The notes: generated by a model not told the origin, from the sequence alone. 64,000 nt of DNA from Uranotaenia lowii (GCF_029784155.1 NC_073691.1:65664839-65728838); one strand, 5' to 3'; numbered from the stretch's first letter, positions 23,755 through 36,260 are shown. A program made the numbers and translations.

Positions 23755-25050
23755 CCTATGAATTGTCAAACTGTTCTCTATATTCGCTTGATATTTTATC
23801 AATACCCTTGGGCTACCTTCTTAACTTGCGTACGAGTTTTCAAGCTGTCCTCTCAATCCACTCCAGTTAAAACACCAAACTGTCATCTCCACTCTTTTCA
23901 ATTGATTTTTTAACCTTGTTTCGTAATGTCTTTTGTACTCCCTTGAGTTTCCATTAACTTCAAGGTGTCATTTTTGCTTCCTTCATGGTATTTTTATTCC
24001 ACATTTCCCAGACAAATCGTTCGGAGATTATTTTCTATACAATTATTTGTTTCATGCAGTCCTTACAGCCCGCTTGAGTTTTCACATTCACCCAGCAGCC
24101 ATCTAAACTCGCTTCAAAGTATTTCTTTTATTCATAATTGATGTCAAGCTGTCCTCGTTTGTGTTTTCTTTCTCAATAATCTGTATTCTCAACACGCATC
24201 AGTTCTTTCATCCTGCTTGAATTTTCTTTCTTATCAAGCTGTTTTCTCATCTCAACTCGCTTATCGGTGATTTTTCTATTTTTATCAAGCTGTTCTCTCA
24301 ATCCACATCTTCTTATTGGTTAATTTTTCATTTATATTAAGCTGCCCTCTCAGCTCGCTTATAAGAGACTTTTCCCATTTATGTCAAGCTGTCCTCTCAA
24401 TTCGCTTAAACACCAAGTTGTCTTCTTATCTCAACTCGCTTATCGTTAATTTTTTTTTTTCATTGTTATCAAGCTGTTCTCTCAACCTATGTGATCATCA
24501 AGCTGACCTCTCAACTCGCTTATCGATGTTTTTTTTATTTCTTTCAAGCTGTTCTCTCAACTCGTTTATCTGTGATTTTTTCATTTATGTCAAACTGTCC
24601 TCTCAACCCACTTGATCACCAAGCTGTCCTCTGAACTCGCATATCTGTGTTTTTTTTTCTAGTTATGTCAAGCTGTCCTCTTAACCCGTTTGATCATCAA
24701 GCTGTCCTCTTCATTCGCTTATCGGTGATTTTATCATTTATGTCAAGCTGTTCTCTAAACCCATCTGAACACCAAGCTGTCCTCAACTCGTTTATAAGTG
24801 ATTTTTTTTATCTTTTTCTATCAAGCTGTCCCCTCAACCCTATTAATCTCCAATCTGTCTTCTTAATTCGCTTATCGGTGATTTTTTTATTTATATCAAG
24901 CTGTCCTCTCCACTCGCTTGATCACCAAGCTGTCCTCCCAACTCGCTTATCTGTGTTTTTTTTTTCTAGTTATGTCAAGATGTTTTCTCAACCCTCTTGA
25001 TCACCAACCTGTTCTCTTAATTCGCTTTGTCGCTGATTTTTTATAATTTA
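23755..25050 (+). repeat. Minisatellite, about 75-bp units (left block)
   Basis: Degenerate tandem units contain two related halves, each with AAGCTGTCCTCTCAAC followed by CGCTTGATCACC or CGCTTATCGGTGATTTTTTT and CATTTATGT. The unit is commonly near 75 bp and varies in its T-run. Units become recognisable from about 23755 and are clear from about 24280. The array continues after the Helitron at 25051-26562. Confidence 0.9.
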
Positions 25051-26562
25051 CTAGCTGATCCCGTACGAACTTCGTTTCGCTTTAAATCATTGGTACGTCA
25101 AAATGAGTTAAGAAAATGAATTCGAAACATTCTTTCGACAATTTTGGGGAAAAAATTAAACAGTGTTTAAAGTCGCTACTATTACTATTGCTTGAAATTC
25201 AAATTAAACGGTTGATTGGCTTTTTATTAAAATTTATGTGGGAGTGTTTTCTTCTCGATCGGTTGCAAAATCTAGACATTATGGCAATAACATGTGCTAT
25301 TTGTTTATGTGTACGACTCTTTTGCTTGACCTTCACACTTAAATTGGTATCAATCAAAAAAATTATTGCACAAAACACTGAACTTTCAATGAAACCCTCT
25401 TTTTCTTTCCCATGGCCCGAAATTCGATAATTGAAACCAATTTTACGTTCCTCAAAACTCCCTTGTGCCATTTTTTCTTTTCAAATTATATGTAAAATAA
25501 CGTCAGGAACTTGAAAACAGTGAACAGTGAATATAGACGCCCCTTTCGCTGACCCTTGATACGGAACATGCTACCTGGAGTCAATTGCTCATAGTTTATA
25601 ACCCTCATCTGAACATTTTCATCTCAATCCGATGCATGATCACGACAATATCGCGAAAACAGTGAGCAATTAACATGGACGGCCTTTTTCTTGACCACGA
25701 TTCAAAACTTGACACCTGAAATCAATTATCTTTTCTGTTAAACTCCCATGTGTCAATTTTTATTACAATTCTATGCTCAATCAAGAAAATATCGTAAAAA
25801 CAGTGAACAGATAATAACCCCTTTTGCCGACCCCTGAGTCAAGATTTGAAACCTGAAAGCCATAGAGCGTCCCTCAAAACTCCTATGCGGAAATTTTCAT
25901 CTCAATCCAATGTAGAATAACGTCAAAATCGCAAAAACATTGAAGTTGGGTATGGACGACTCCATCAGCCGACTTCTGATCCGCAATTCGAAACTTGAAA
26001 TCGATCGCTCGTCCCTCAAAACACTCATGTGCTAATTTTCATAACAATACGATCTATTATAACGCCAATATCGCAAAAACATTAATCAGTGGATATGGAC
26101 CCTTTGGCCGACCCCTAACCCTGAATTTGATAACTGTTATCGATTGTTCGTCTCTCAAAACACTCATGTGCAAATTTTCATCACAATCCGGTGTATAATA
26201 ACACCAATATCGCAAAAACATTAATCAGTGAATATGGACGACCCCTTTGGCCGACCCCTGACCCTGAATTTGATAACTGTAATCGATTGCTCGTCTCTCA
26301 AAACACTCATGTGCAAATTTTCATCACAATCCGACGGAAAATAACGTCAATAACGTGAAAACAATATTTGTCTTGTATGGACGACCCCCTTCAGAATGGG
26401 TCGTCCAAAAATCTAAAAACATTTTTCATCATTCCTGGTCCTAATGAGCATCCATGCCAAATTTCAGATCTCTAGCTCTTAAGACGGCTTAGTCTATAGA
26501 GGACAAACAAACAAACAAACAAACAAACAAACATACAGATAATTGCTTTTTATATATATAGA
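25051..26562 (-). mobile_element. Nonautonomous Helitron inserted in the minisatellite
   Basis: On the - strand the element starts TCTATATATATAAAAAGC at 26562 and ends GGGATCAGCTAG at 25051. A small palindrome, ACGAAGTTCGT, lies just inside the end. The start TC, end CTAG and insertion between A and T (T at 26563, A at 25050) are the canonical Helitron signature. Joining the flanks gives ATTTA|TGTCAAGC, the normal minisatellite word, so the empty site is recoverable with no duplication. A run of AAAC units lies near the 5' end (26505-26533). No Rep/helicase is encoded. Confidence 0.85.
25513..26400 (-). repeat. Internal tandem repeat of the Helitron, about 140-bp units
   Basis: The words GAAAACAGTGA or CGCAAAAACATT followed by TATGGAC recur at about 25513, 25653, 25793, 25931, 26073, 26212 and 26353, a steady 138-142 bp period. 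Each is followed by GGCCGACCCCTGA and ACTCATGTGCAAATTTTCAT-like blocks. The 26073 and 26212 units are the most alike. Confidence 0.8.
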
Positions 26563-28060
26563 TGTCAAGCTGTCCTCTCAACTCACTTGATCACCAAGCT
26601 GCCCACTCAACTCGCTTATCAGTGATTTTTTTTGCAATTTTTATTCAGCTGTCTTCTCGCCCTGTTTGATCACAAAGCTGTTCTCTCAACTCGCTTATCA
26701 GTGATTTTTTATTCCATTACTATCAAGCTGTCCTCTCGCCCTGTTTGATCACCAAGCTATCTTCTCAACTCGCTTATCGTTGATTTTTTAATAACGTCAA
26801 GCTGTCTTCTCAACACGCTTGATCACCAAGCTGTCCACTTAATTCGCTTATCGGTGATTTTTTTCCAATTTTTTATAAAGCTGTCCTCTTAATCCTCTGA
26901 TAACAAAGCTGTCTACTAAACTCACATATCGTTATTTTTTAATTTATGTCAAGCTGTCCTCTCAACCCACTTGATCACCAAGCTGTCCTCTCAACTCACT
27001 TATCGGTGATTTTTTTCCATTTATGTCAAACAGTCCTCTCAACTCGCTTGATCACCGAGCTGTCCTCTCAACTCGCTTATCGGTAATTTGTTTCCATTTC
27101 CATCAGGCTGTCCTCTCAACTCGCTGGATCACCAAGCTGTCCTCTCAATTCGCTCATCAGTGATTTTTTTCATTAACGCAAGCGGTGTTTTTAACCCGTC
27201 TGATCACCAAAATGTCCTTTTAACTCACTTATTGATGATTTTTCACTAATGTCAAGCTGTCCTCTCAGCCCACTTGATCACCAAGCTGTCCTCTCAATTC
27301 GCTCATCAGTGATTTTTTTTTCATTTTTGTCAAACAGTTCTCTTAACACGCTTGAACACCAAGCTGACCTCTCAACTCGCTTTTATTGTTTTTTTTTTTT
27401 TTTCATTTATGCCAATCTGTCCTCTCAACCCGCTTAATCACCAAGCTGTCCTCTCAACTTTCTCAAAGATGATTTTTCCTATTTTATGAAGCTTTCCTCT
27501 CAAACCGCTTGGTTCTCTCAAATCGTTAATCGGTGATTTTTTTTTTCATTTATGTCAAGCTGTCCTCACAACCCGTTTTATCACCAAGCTGTCCTCATAA
27601 TTCGGTTATCGGTGAACTTTTTTCATTTATGTCAGCCTGCCCTCTCAACTCGCATATCGGTTATTTTTTTTTTCATTTTTATTAAGCTGTCCTCTCAACC
27701 CAAGCTTGATCACCTCCAAACTCGCTTATTTTTTTGTCATTTATATTAAACTGTCCTCTTAATCCGCCTTATCACCAAGTTGTTCTCTCTACTCGCTTAT
27801 CGGTGATTTATTTTCAATTTTCATCAAACTGTCCTCTCAACTCACTTATCTGAGATTTTTTCATTTATGTCAAGCTGTCCTCTCAATCCACTTGCTCATC
27901 AAACAGCTCTCTCAACTTGCTTATCGGTGATTTTTCCATTCCTATCAAGATGTCCTCTCGATCCGTTTGATCACCAAGCTGTCTTCCTTATTCGCTCTCT
28001 GGTGTTTTTTTTTTTCATATATGTCAAGCTGTCCTCTCATCTAGCTTGAATATTTCTCTC
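26563..28060 (+). repeat. Minisatellite, about 75-bp units (right block)
   Basis: This continues the array at 23755-25050, beginning TGTCAAGCTGTCCTCTCAAC directly after the Helitron. The units here are generally closer to the consensus than the first units of the left block. It fades after about 28060. Confidence 0.9.
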
Positions 28061-28798
28061 GCGCCAGGCTTCCTGACTCGCTCTGGTAGTTCAGATTTAT
28101 TTAAATTTACCTGTTTTCATGCTTTATTTTCTGTTCTTTCTATTTTTCATCCAGGATGGCATTTCACCACATTTGAAATCAAGCAAAACTTAGTCTTTGC
28201 TTTTTATCACAATTTAAAATTTTAAAACTCCTTAATATTTTTACAACTATTGGTAAAATTTCCTGAGCGTGACGATTGTTGTTTTTAGCGGTTTTATTCA
28301 AAATTGGTAACAAACCACAATTTGATTACCAAACACGTGCTACGGTCGCCAAATGAGAAGACTGCTCCAGTCTGCCGCAGCGGCGCTAACGATCCACTTA
28401 AATGCATCCTGCCGGAGCAATATCGTGCCGTACCAGTTTACTCGCTTATCCGCTCGCTTTTACTAACCGATTGACATTATTGCGTGCACGCTCATGTCAA
28501 ATGACCAAGGTTCGGTTTAATTCATACACAGAGAAACCAATACATTTGGTAAAACCTCAAACTCTATTTTAACAAAATGAATCAAAATCATTTTGTTTAT
28601 AAACATATATAAACTCGAAGTTATCAGCAGAGCCGATATAAAACTTTACCAGTTTATTAAAATATCTCAATACTCCTTTTTTGGTAGAAATTAAAATAAA
28701 CTTAGGTGCCTTCGAGCGGAAAAATCCGAAAAAACCTTAAAATTCCTGAGCTAAAAAATCATCAAAACAAGTGCCACTGAAACTTTTTTTTAAATGAA

Positions 28799-28822
28799 AT
28801 TTATTTATTTATTTATTTATTG
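28799..28822. repeat. (TTTA)n microsatellite
   Basis: Six or so uninterrupted TTTA units. Confidence 0.9.
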
Positions 28823-29014
28823 CATTAATCATGTAACGTAAGATACAATCTTATAATTTTGTTACAATCTGAATTATAATGTGTTTACCTAACCTAATTT
28901 TGATTCCAAAAAACTAACTTTACTCGTAATTATAATGTCGTTCTTAATCTGCAAGCTCAAATTTTGAAACAAAATTCAAATTTCAACACTTTTGAAATAA
29001 GTCATCATATCATA

Positions 29015-29469
29015 AGGTTAGCAGATTTCCCAGTTTTATCCAGCTTCAGGAATTCAGGAACAGCCAGGCCGGACTGAATTTTATTGAAAAATACCCGGAT
29101 TTTGTCCGTATTTATTCACTTTATTTAGCAAATCAAATAAAGAAAAATAAATTTTGTTGTATTCTTTTTTCTTTATTTATGCCTCCAACACGAAAATTTT
29201 TGGGCAACTTTTATGAAAATTATTCTGAAAGGTTTCATGTTTCAGTTCGATAAAATAATTTCGACAAATTTTGATGAACAATTTTTTTTGAATTTTATTT
29301 TTCTAAATATCTGTCCAGTAATTTTTGGGTTTTGACAAAATTTGGCTGGATATTGCACAGGTTTTTGGTATTCAATTTTGAAATCAAATGCCTGGATTCT
29401 ACCAGGTTTTTGTATAAAATTGTCTGAAATTGTCCGGTCTGATACGTGCTGAAAAAGTTCTGGCAACAT
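29015..29469 (-). mobile_element. AGGTTGCCAGA-family element, 455 bp
   Basis: The left end is AGGTTAGCAGATTTCCC after TA (29013-29014). The right end at 29469 (reverse complement ATGTTGCCAGAAC) is followed by TA. Both family blocks are present: the CCAGGCCGGAC region on the left, and the AATTTTGAAATCAAATGCC and TACGTGCTGAAAAAG regions on the right. Confidence 0.75.
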
Positions 29470-30638
29470 TATCCTAAAATAAACTAAAAATACCCTCAAC
29501 ACCAAGCCTGATCCAAAATCTCATTTATTTGAAAATTGCGGGACGAAAAGGTTTTGAGAAGTTTGAGATTGTTCATTTAAAAAAATGCAGAAAAATCAAG
29601 AAAAAAAAGCTACAGAAATTATCGATGGTTTTGGGCAGCTGACTAGCTAGTTTAATTATTTCTCAACCTTTTCCAATGTTCTCAAGTTGAGTGATACGGC
29701 TTTCTTATTCCTAAGAAGCCTACAAGTTTTTTGAAGTTTTATTTTTATCGGCTTTCCATATAAGCTCTCAATACTCGGAAATTTAAATTTAAATTGTTCA
29801 TAGGTGTTAAATACCAATTGTGATACTGCTACATCATTTAAATAAATTTAATTTCCAGCAGAATGCATCATTCTGTGTAAATATCTGGTTTATCTCGGTC
29901 AGCAGAAGCAAGCAAAAAAAAAAACCTCAGGGATACAATTCGTTCGGAAGTGAAAGGAGCGCCGCCATGTGCCATGTTCTGATTTTAATAGGTGTAAAAC
30001 TAGAGAAAAATGGGATTCAACGAACGATACTGACCCGAACTGAATAGCCTGCCTGCAGCAGTACTACCAGCAGTTGATGTATGACAAACGAAAAACTTGT
30101 TTCTGACACTGCCCAGAGGTTAAGCCCAGGCCCCGGCAGTCAAGTTCATACTTATTAAACAAGAATCTGGATTAATGATTCCTTTCACGCACCACCAACA
30201 TCACATCAATGACCGACCGGCGCGCAGCCTGGCGGCATGACAATTAGTTTCCACTACTGGGTGATCGTTGATTGTATGACAGATCGCTTGTATGCGTTTA
30301 ATTTTAATATTTCATTTTACACAATACTATTTTGTTTTTTTTTTCATGTAAGATAGTAAAGTGATTTCTTCAAAATCAAACTCCTTCAAATAGTTGATAT
30401 ATAAATCGAAAAGAAATTCCTAAAACGATAACGCAATCGTGCTCATCTTTGGAGCATTGACCAAATCAAGTTCGGCCTGCCAATCAAGTCGAGACCACAA
30501 CTTGAAAAATCAGGTCGATGAATTAAGCAGAGGTTATTGATTTTATTGGTGAAGTATGGCGGTGCAGTTGTTTTTGAAATAAAAGTTTTCAGGTAAAGAA
30601 CGTCCTTGTTGATGACAGTTCATCAAGTGGTTAATTTA

Positions 30639-31977
30639 AGATTGCCACAATTTATTCTACACATATCAGAGCCGGACAAATCCAGGTCAATTTTATATAC
30701 AAATCTGGCAAAATCCGGGCATTCGATTTCAAAATTGAGGACCGAAAATCCGGGCAATATCCAAACAAATTTTGTCAAAACACAAAAATTACTCGACAAA
30801 AATCGAAAATAAAAAAAATGAAAAAAAAAAAGATTAATATGAAAACCTGGCAAAATCCGGGCATTTGATTTCAAAGTTGAGGACTGAAAATCCGGGCAAT
30901 ATCCAAGCAAATTTAGTCAAAACACAAAAATTACTCGATAAAAATCGAAAATAAAAAAAAATGAAAAAAAAGATTAATATGAAAACCTGGCAAAATCCGG
31001 GCACTTGATTCTAAAATTTAGGGCCGAAAATCTGGACAATGAAAATTACTCAACAAAAACATTTGATTTAAAAATTGAGGACCGAAAACCCAGCAATATA
31101 CAAGCAAATTTAGTCAAAACCCAAAAATTAACAAACACAAATGAAAAATTTAAGAAAAGTTTTAAAAAAATTTAAAAATTTTTTTTTTAAAATTTAAAAA
31201 AAATTTAAAAAAAATATATGAAAACCTGGGCATTTGATTTAAAAACTGAGGACCAAAATTCCTGGCAATATTCGGGCAAATTTGGTCAAAACCCACAAAT
31301 TACTCAACAAAAATAAAAATGAAAAAAAGAATAATAAAATGATTTATATGAAAACTGGCAAAATCCGGCATTTTATTTCAAAATTGAGGACCGAAAACCC
31401 AGCAAAATACAAGTAAATTTTGCCACAACCCAAAAATTAACAAACACAAATAAAAAATTAAAAAAAAATTGAAAAAAAAACATTCATATAAAAATCTAGG
31501 CATTTGATTTCAAGATTGAGGACCGATAATCTGGGCAATATCCGGGCAAATTTTGTAAAAAACCCAGAAATTACTCAACAAAAATCAAAATAAATATAAA
31601 ATTCAATGAAAAGATTTATATAAAAACCTGACATAATCCAGGCATTTTATTTCTACATTGAAGACCAAAAATCCAGGCAATATCCAAGCAAATTTAGTCA
31701 AAACCCAGAAATTACTCAACAAAAATCAAAAATAATTTTTTTTATCATAATTCATCGACAGAATCGACAAAAACTTCCTCTTTAAGGTATTAATAGGAAA
31801 AATTTACAGCAAGATTTGTCTTTTCTTTGTTTGATTTGCCAGATAAAGTTGATTAATCCAGACAAATTCCGAGCATTTTCCAATTTCATCCGGGCAACCG
31901 GGCCGGGCCAGACTGTTCCCAAATGTTGTATAAAATATCCTGGCGAACCCGAATCAAACCAGGCAATCTGGCAACCT
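30639..31977 (+). mobile_element. AGGTTGCCAGA-family element with internally amplified repeat, 1339 bp
   Basis: Left end AGATTGCCA after TA at 30637-30638; right end TCTGGCAACCT at 31977. One half-element block, CTGGCAAAATCCGGGCATT ... TTGAGGACCGAAAATC ... AAAATTACTC plus an A-rich linker, is repeated about seven or eight times at roughly 135-140 bp spacing (first words near 30705, 30846, 30986, 31060, 31224, 31353, 31492 and 31627). Ordinary copies carry this block once. The first units are the most alike. Confidence 0.75.
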
Positions 31978-32710
31978 AAGGTTAATATCAGTTTTGAATT
32001 CATTTTTTTCCGATAGTGCTGACTCACTTTAGCTTATATCGAAACAGAATTACTTTTCCTCTATTTATCTGTTTATTTTTTATTAAAATTTCCTTTCAAT
32101 TTCACCTCATTTTCAATATATGTGATCAGTTCCCCCCAAGTTTTCAAAAATTTCTTTTCTTTTCCTTGAATCCTCTTTTATTAATTTTTTTTGAAGGTTT
32201 ATTTTTTTCGCTTAATTTACCATTTTGCCTTCAGTGAACTTTTCTAAAATTTTTTGGTTTTGTTCTTTTTTATGAATTTGTTTCATTTTATTGGTGATTT
32301 TTCTATCACTTTTGTTAAATTTTTTACCACTGTTTTTTTTGTTCTTTATGGTTTACTTCAGGTGTTTAATTTTCGAAATTCGTTCAGTTTTTTTGAACTT
32401 AACTTCGATACAACTTTGCCAGTTTTAAAATAATTTTTTTATATTTTTAGGCGAGATTAATACTATTATCGCTTATGTTAATTTTTTTTATAATTTGTTT
32501 TTATTTGTTTATTCAATTTTGTTTGTGAGTTTGTGATAAATTTATTTCGTGATGAATAGCTGCCATATTATGAGTTCTTCAAAGATTCCAATTCTTCATT
32601 TTATTCATCTCTGTATTTATTTCTCTTAATGTTTCTAAAAATTGCACAATTTTTTTGTTATTTTTTTTTCGTTCCACGGCTACTTTGAATTTTTATCATT
32701 CTACTTTTGT

Positions 32711-33347
32711 ACTTGTACTTTTTCAAACTGTCATATCTCGGATTTGTGCAAACCAAAAACTTATTTTATGACGGCACTATTTAGTTAAAATATAAAATAT
32801 TTTATTGTAAAATTATGGAATATACGCTATTTGTAAACTCAAGAAAAAAATTCCAAAGTTTGTTAATTTTCAATACATATTCACACATTTGATAACCCTC
32901 ATTTCTCGTGCAAAAGTCAAATTTTTATCATTATGTTTTTGGCTGAATCCATTGCGATGCTTGAATAAGCGATCTAGCATATTTAGTCAAATTTGAAAAT
33001 AAAAATGGAAATAACAATTTTTTGTTATTTTTGAAATTTAGAATTTTTGAAAATTTGACTTAAAGCGAGAAAAATTCACTCAATCGGATATTTAAGCATT
33101 GCAATGGACTCAGACATTAACAATATTCGCCTATTGCACGAGAAATGTTCTCTTTTAAAGGATCTTCAAATGTGTGAATTTGTATTAAAAATTAACAATC
33201 TTTGAAATTTTTTTTCTCGACTTTAAAAATAACCTATCTCCCATAATTTCACAATCAAATATTTGATATTTTAACTTAATAATGCCGTCATAAAATAAGT
33301 TTTTGGTTTGCACAAATCCGAGATAAGATAGTTAAAAAAGTACAAGT
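32711..33347. mobile_element. Fold-back element, 637 bp
   Basis: The left part ACTTGTACTTTTT ... CTCGGATTTGTGCAAACC is mirrored by GGTTTGCACAAATCCGAG ... AAAAAAGTACAAGT on the right. Pairing continues through TTATTTTATGACGGCA and TTTGAAAATAAAAA-type segments to a centre near 33030 with almost no loop. It is noncoding. Target duplication is not clear. Confidence 0.7.
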
Positions 33348-34061
33348 TTTTGCTAAGAAATCCATTACAACTTAAGAACGTCTCCAGATATAAATTTGCG
33401 CTCTGATAGAAAAATGTGCGAATTTTTATTTTATACAAATGTTCAGAAAACATTGTTATTAAATGCATGTTTTTTCTCCGTTTGTTTCTGATATCATTCT
33501 TTTTTTTATATATTTTCTTAAAAGTAATCACTTTAGTGAATATTTTCAATGTTTTGACAATTTTTTTTAATAATCACATTTGAGGAGTTCATTTCTTTTC
33601 ATTTCTGATACTTTTTTATAAATCTGTTTTCATTCTCCCACAACAATCAAAGTTTTTTTTTCGGAGAAGAGGATTGCTTAGAATTGAACAAATAATGCAA
33701 AATATTGGACCAATTTTAACTGGAAATCAAATTTTACGAGGAATGTAAAGTACACATTTTTTTTGTGTAGATTTCATCTAATTTTTTTGGTTTCTTGTCA
33801 ATAAGTTAAGAATTTCCTTTATCTTAAATTTGTCGGATTTTTGAATATTTTCCTTGAATTTTATTGTTCTTATTCTACTTTTTTTTTTTCTCTCCGTTCG
33901 TTAAGTATATAACATAATTTTTTTTCTATGATCTCCATTGTTTTTGTTTTAAATGTTTTCCTTTCAATTTTTTAGCAATTTTGCATTTGTAATCGGAGAA
34001 ACGTACCGATCTTTTGTGATCTGACTAATTTAAAACACATCTGAAAGGTCAGTCTTTAATT

Positions 34062-34561
34062 NNNNNNNNNNNNNNNNNNNNNNNNNNNNNNNNNNNNNNN
34101 NNNNNNNNNNNNNNNNNNNNNNNNNNNNNNNNNNNNNNNNNNNNNNNNNNNNNNNNNNNNNNNNNNNNNNNNNNNNNNNNNNNNNNNNNNNNNNNNNNNN
34201 NNNNNNNNNNNNNNNNNNNNNNNNNNNNNNNNNNNNNNNNNNNNNNNNNNNNNNNNNNNNNNNNNNNNNNNNNNNNNNNNNNNNNNNNNNNNNNNNNNNN
34301 NNNNNNNNNNNNNNNNNNNNNNNNNNNNNNNNNNNNNNNNNNNNNNNNNNNNNNNNNNNNNNNNNNNNNNNNNNNNNNNNNNNNNNNNNNNNNNNNNNNN
34401 NNNNNNNNNNNNNNNNNNNNNNNNNNNNNNNNNNNNNNNNNNNNNNNNNNNNNNNNNNNNNNNNNNNNNNNNNNNNNNNNNNNNNNNNNNNNNNNNNNNN
34501 NNNNNNNNNNNNNNNNNNNNNNNNNNNNNNNNNNNNNNNNNNNNNNNNNNNNNNNNNNNNN
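34062..34561. other. Assembly gap, 500 N
   Basis: Exactly 500 undetermined bases, a conventional placeholder length. The real distance is unknown and the right side is a long low-complexity tract. Confidence 0.98.
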
Positions 34562-34788
34562 CTCTATTCTTTATTCTCATTTCTCTATTCTCTATTCTCT
34601 ATTCTCTATTCTCTATTCTCATTTCTCTTTTCTCTATTCTCTATTCTCTATTATCTATTCTCTATTCTCTATTCTCTATTCCCTTTTCTCTATTCTCTAT
34701 TCTCTATTCTTTTTTTATGTTCTCTATTCTTTATTCTCTTTTCTCTTATCTTCATTCTCTATTCTCTTCTCTCCATTTTCTATTCTGA

Positions 34789-34822
<34 letters not shown>

Positions 34823-36260
34823 CATTCTCTATTCTCTATTCTCTATTCTCTGTTCTCTATTCTCTATTCTGTATTCTGTATTCTGTATTCTGTATTCTAT
34901 ATTCTCTTTTCTCTATTCTCTATTCTCTATTCTCTTTACTCTATACTCTTTTCTCTATTCTCTATTCACTTTTCTCTTCTATTTTTTTTCTGAACTCTTT
35001 TTACTCTATTCTCTGATCTCTATTCTGTGTTCTCTTTTTTCTTATCTCTATTCTCTATTCTCTTTTCTCTATTCTCTGTTTTCTATTCTCTATTCTCTAT
35101 TCTCTTTTATCTTATCTCTTTTCTCTATTCTCTATGCTCTTTTCTCTTTTCTCTTTTCTCTTTTCTTTTTTCTCTTTTCTCTTTTCTCTTTTCTCTTTTC
35201 TCTTTTCTCTTTTCTCTTTTCTCTTTTCTTTTCCTCTTTTCTCTTTTCTCTTTTCTCTATTCTCTATTCTCTGGTATCCATTCTCTATTTTTTCTATTTT
35301 CTCTTTTATCTCTTCCCTATTATCCTTTTTTAAATTTTCAATTCTCAATTCTGTTTTATCTATTCTCCATTTTATATTCTCTATTCTTTATCATGTTTCC
35401 TCTTTTCTTTTTTTCTTAATTCTATATTCTCTATTCCTTTTTCTCTATTTTTTATTCTGTATTCTCTATTTGCTTTTGCTTTTTTAATGTTTCCGTTCTC
35501 TTTTCTCTTTTTCTTTATTCTATTCTCTATTCTATCTTCTCTATTTTTTTCTCTATTCTCTATTCTCTATTCTTTATTTTCTATTCTCTATTCTTTATTC
35601 TCTATTCTCTATTCTCTATTCTATATTCTTCGTTCTTAATTTTTTCTTCTCTATTTTTTCTCTCTATTCTCTTTTCTCCATTCTCTATTCTCTATTATCT
35701 TTTCTTTATTCTCTATTCTCTTTTCTCTATTCTCTATTCTATATTCTCTATTCTCTTTTCTCTATTATCTAATCTTCATTCTCTTTTCTCTATTCTTCAT
35801 GCCTTATTCTCTATTTTTTTCTGTATTCTCTATTTCCTATTCTCTTTTCTCTATTATATTTTCTCTTTTCTCTTTTGTCTTTTCTCTCTCCTCTATTCTC
35901 AATTCTCTTTTCACTATGCTCTATTCTCTATTTATTTTCTCTCAATTCTCAATTCTCAATTCTCTTTTCTCTATTCTCTATTCTCTTCTGTCGATTTTCT
36001 ATTCTCTATTTTCTATTCTTTTTATCTTTTCTCTTTTCTTTTTTCTTCCATTCTATTTTTTATTCTCTTTTCTCTATTCTTAATTTTTTTGCTCTCTTTT
36101 CGCTCATATCTGTTCTCTATTTTTTTCAATTTTCATTTCTCAATTCTCTATAATCTATCCTCTTCTCTGTTCTTTTTCATTTAGATATTCTTTATTATCC
36201 TTTCTTTGTTCTTTATACTCTATTCCTTTTTCTCTTTTCTCTATTCTCTTTTCTCTTTCA
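34562..36260 (+). repeat. Polypyrimidine satellite, (TTCTCTA)n and (TTTTCTC)n
   Basis: About 1.7 kb of almost pure C/T with interspersed A. The base heptamer is TTCTCTA, with local runs of TTTTCTC (strongest at about 35140-35260) and degenerate stretches. Nearly every purine is the A of the heptamer. It abuts the 500-N gap, so its true length is unknown. Long open frames across it are composition artefacts. Confidence 0.95.

Noticed and set aside
24316..25000. Open frames of 99 and 117 codons with repeating SSCPLNP..HQAVL-like peptide
   Set aside because: They lie entirely in the minisatellite. The peptide repeats because the unit is 3n long, and units with frame-breaking length changes are frequent. 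No sign of a start context or splice sites.
23755..28060. CRISPR array
   Set aside because: Units are degenerate along their whole length, with no constant repeat alternating with unique spacers, and the context is eukaryotic.
29636..29655. Helitron end at GCAGCTGACTAGCTAGTTTA
   Set aside because: CTAG|T is present, but there is no GC-rich subterminal hairpin and no partner TC end nearby.
34056..34580. 174-codon open frame across the gap
   Set aside because: It consists almost wholly of undetermined bases.
35027..36153. Leu/Phe/Ser-rich open frames up to 130 codons
   Set aside because: Pure consequence of the C/T-only composition of the TTCTCTA tract, and present in several frames at once.
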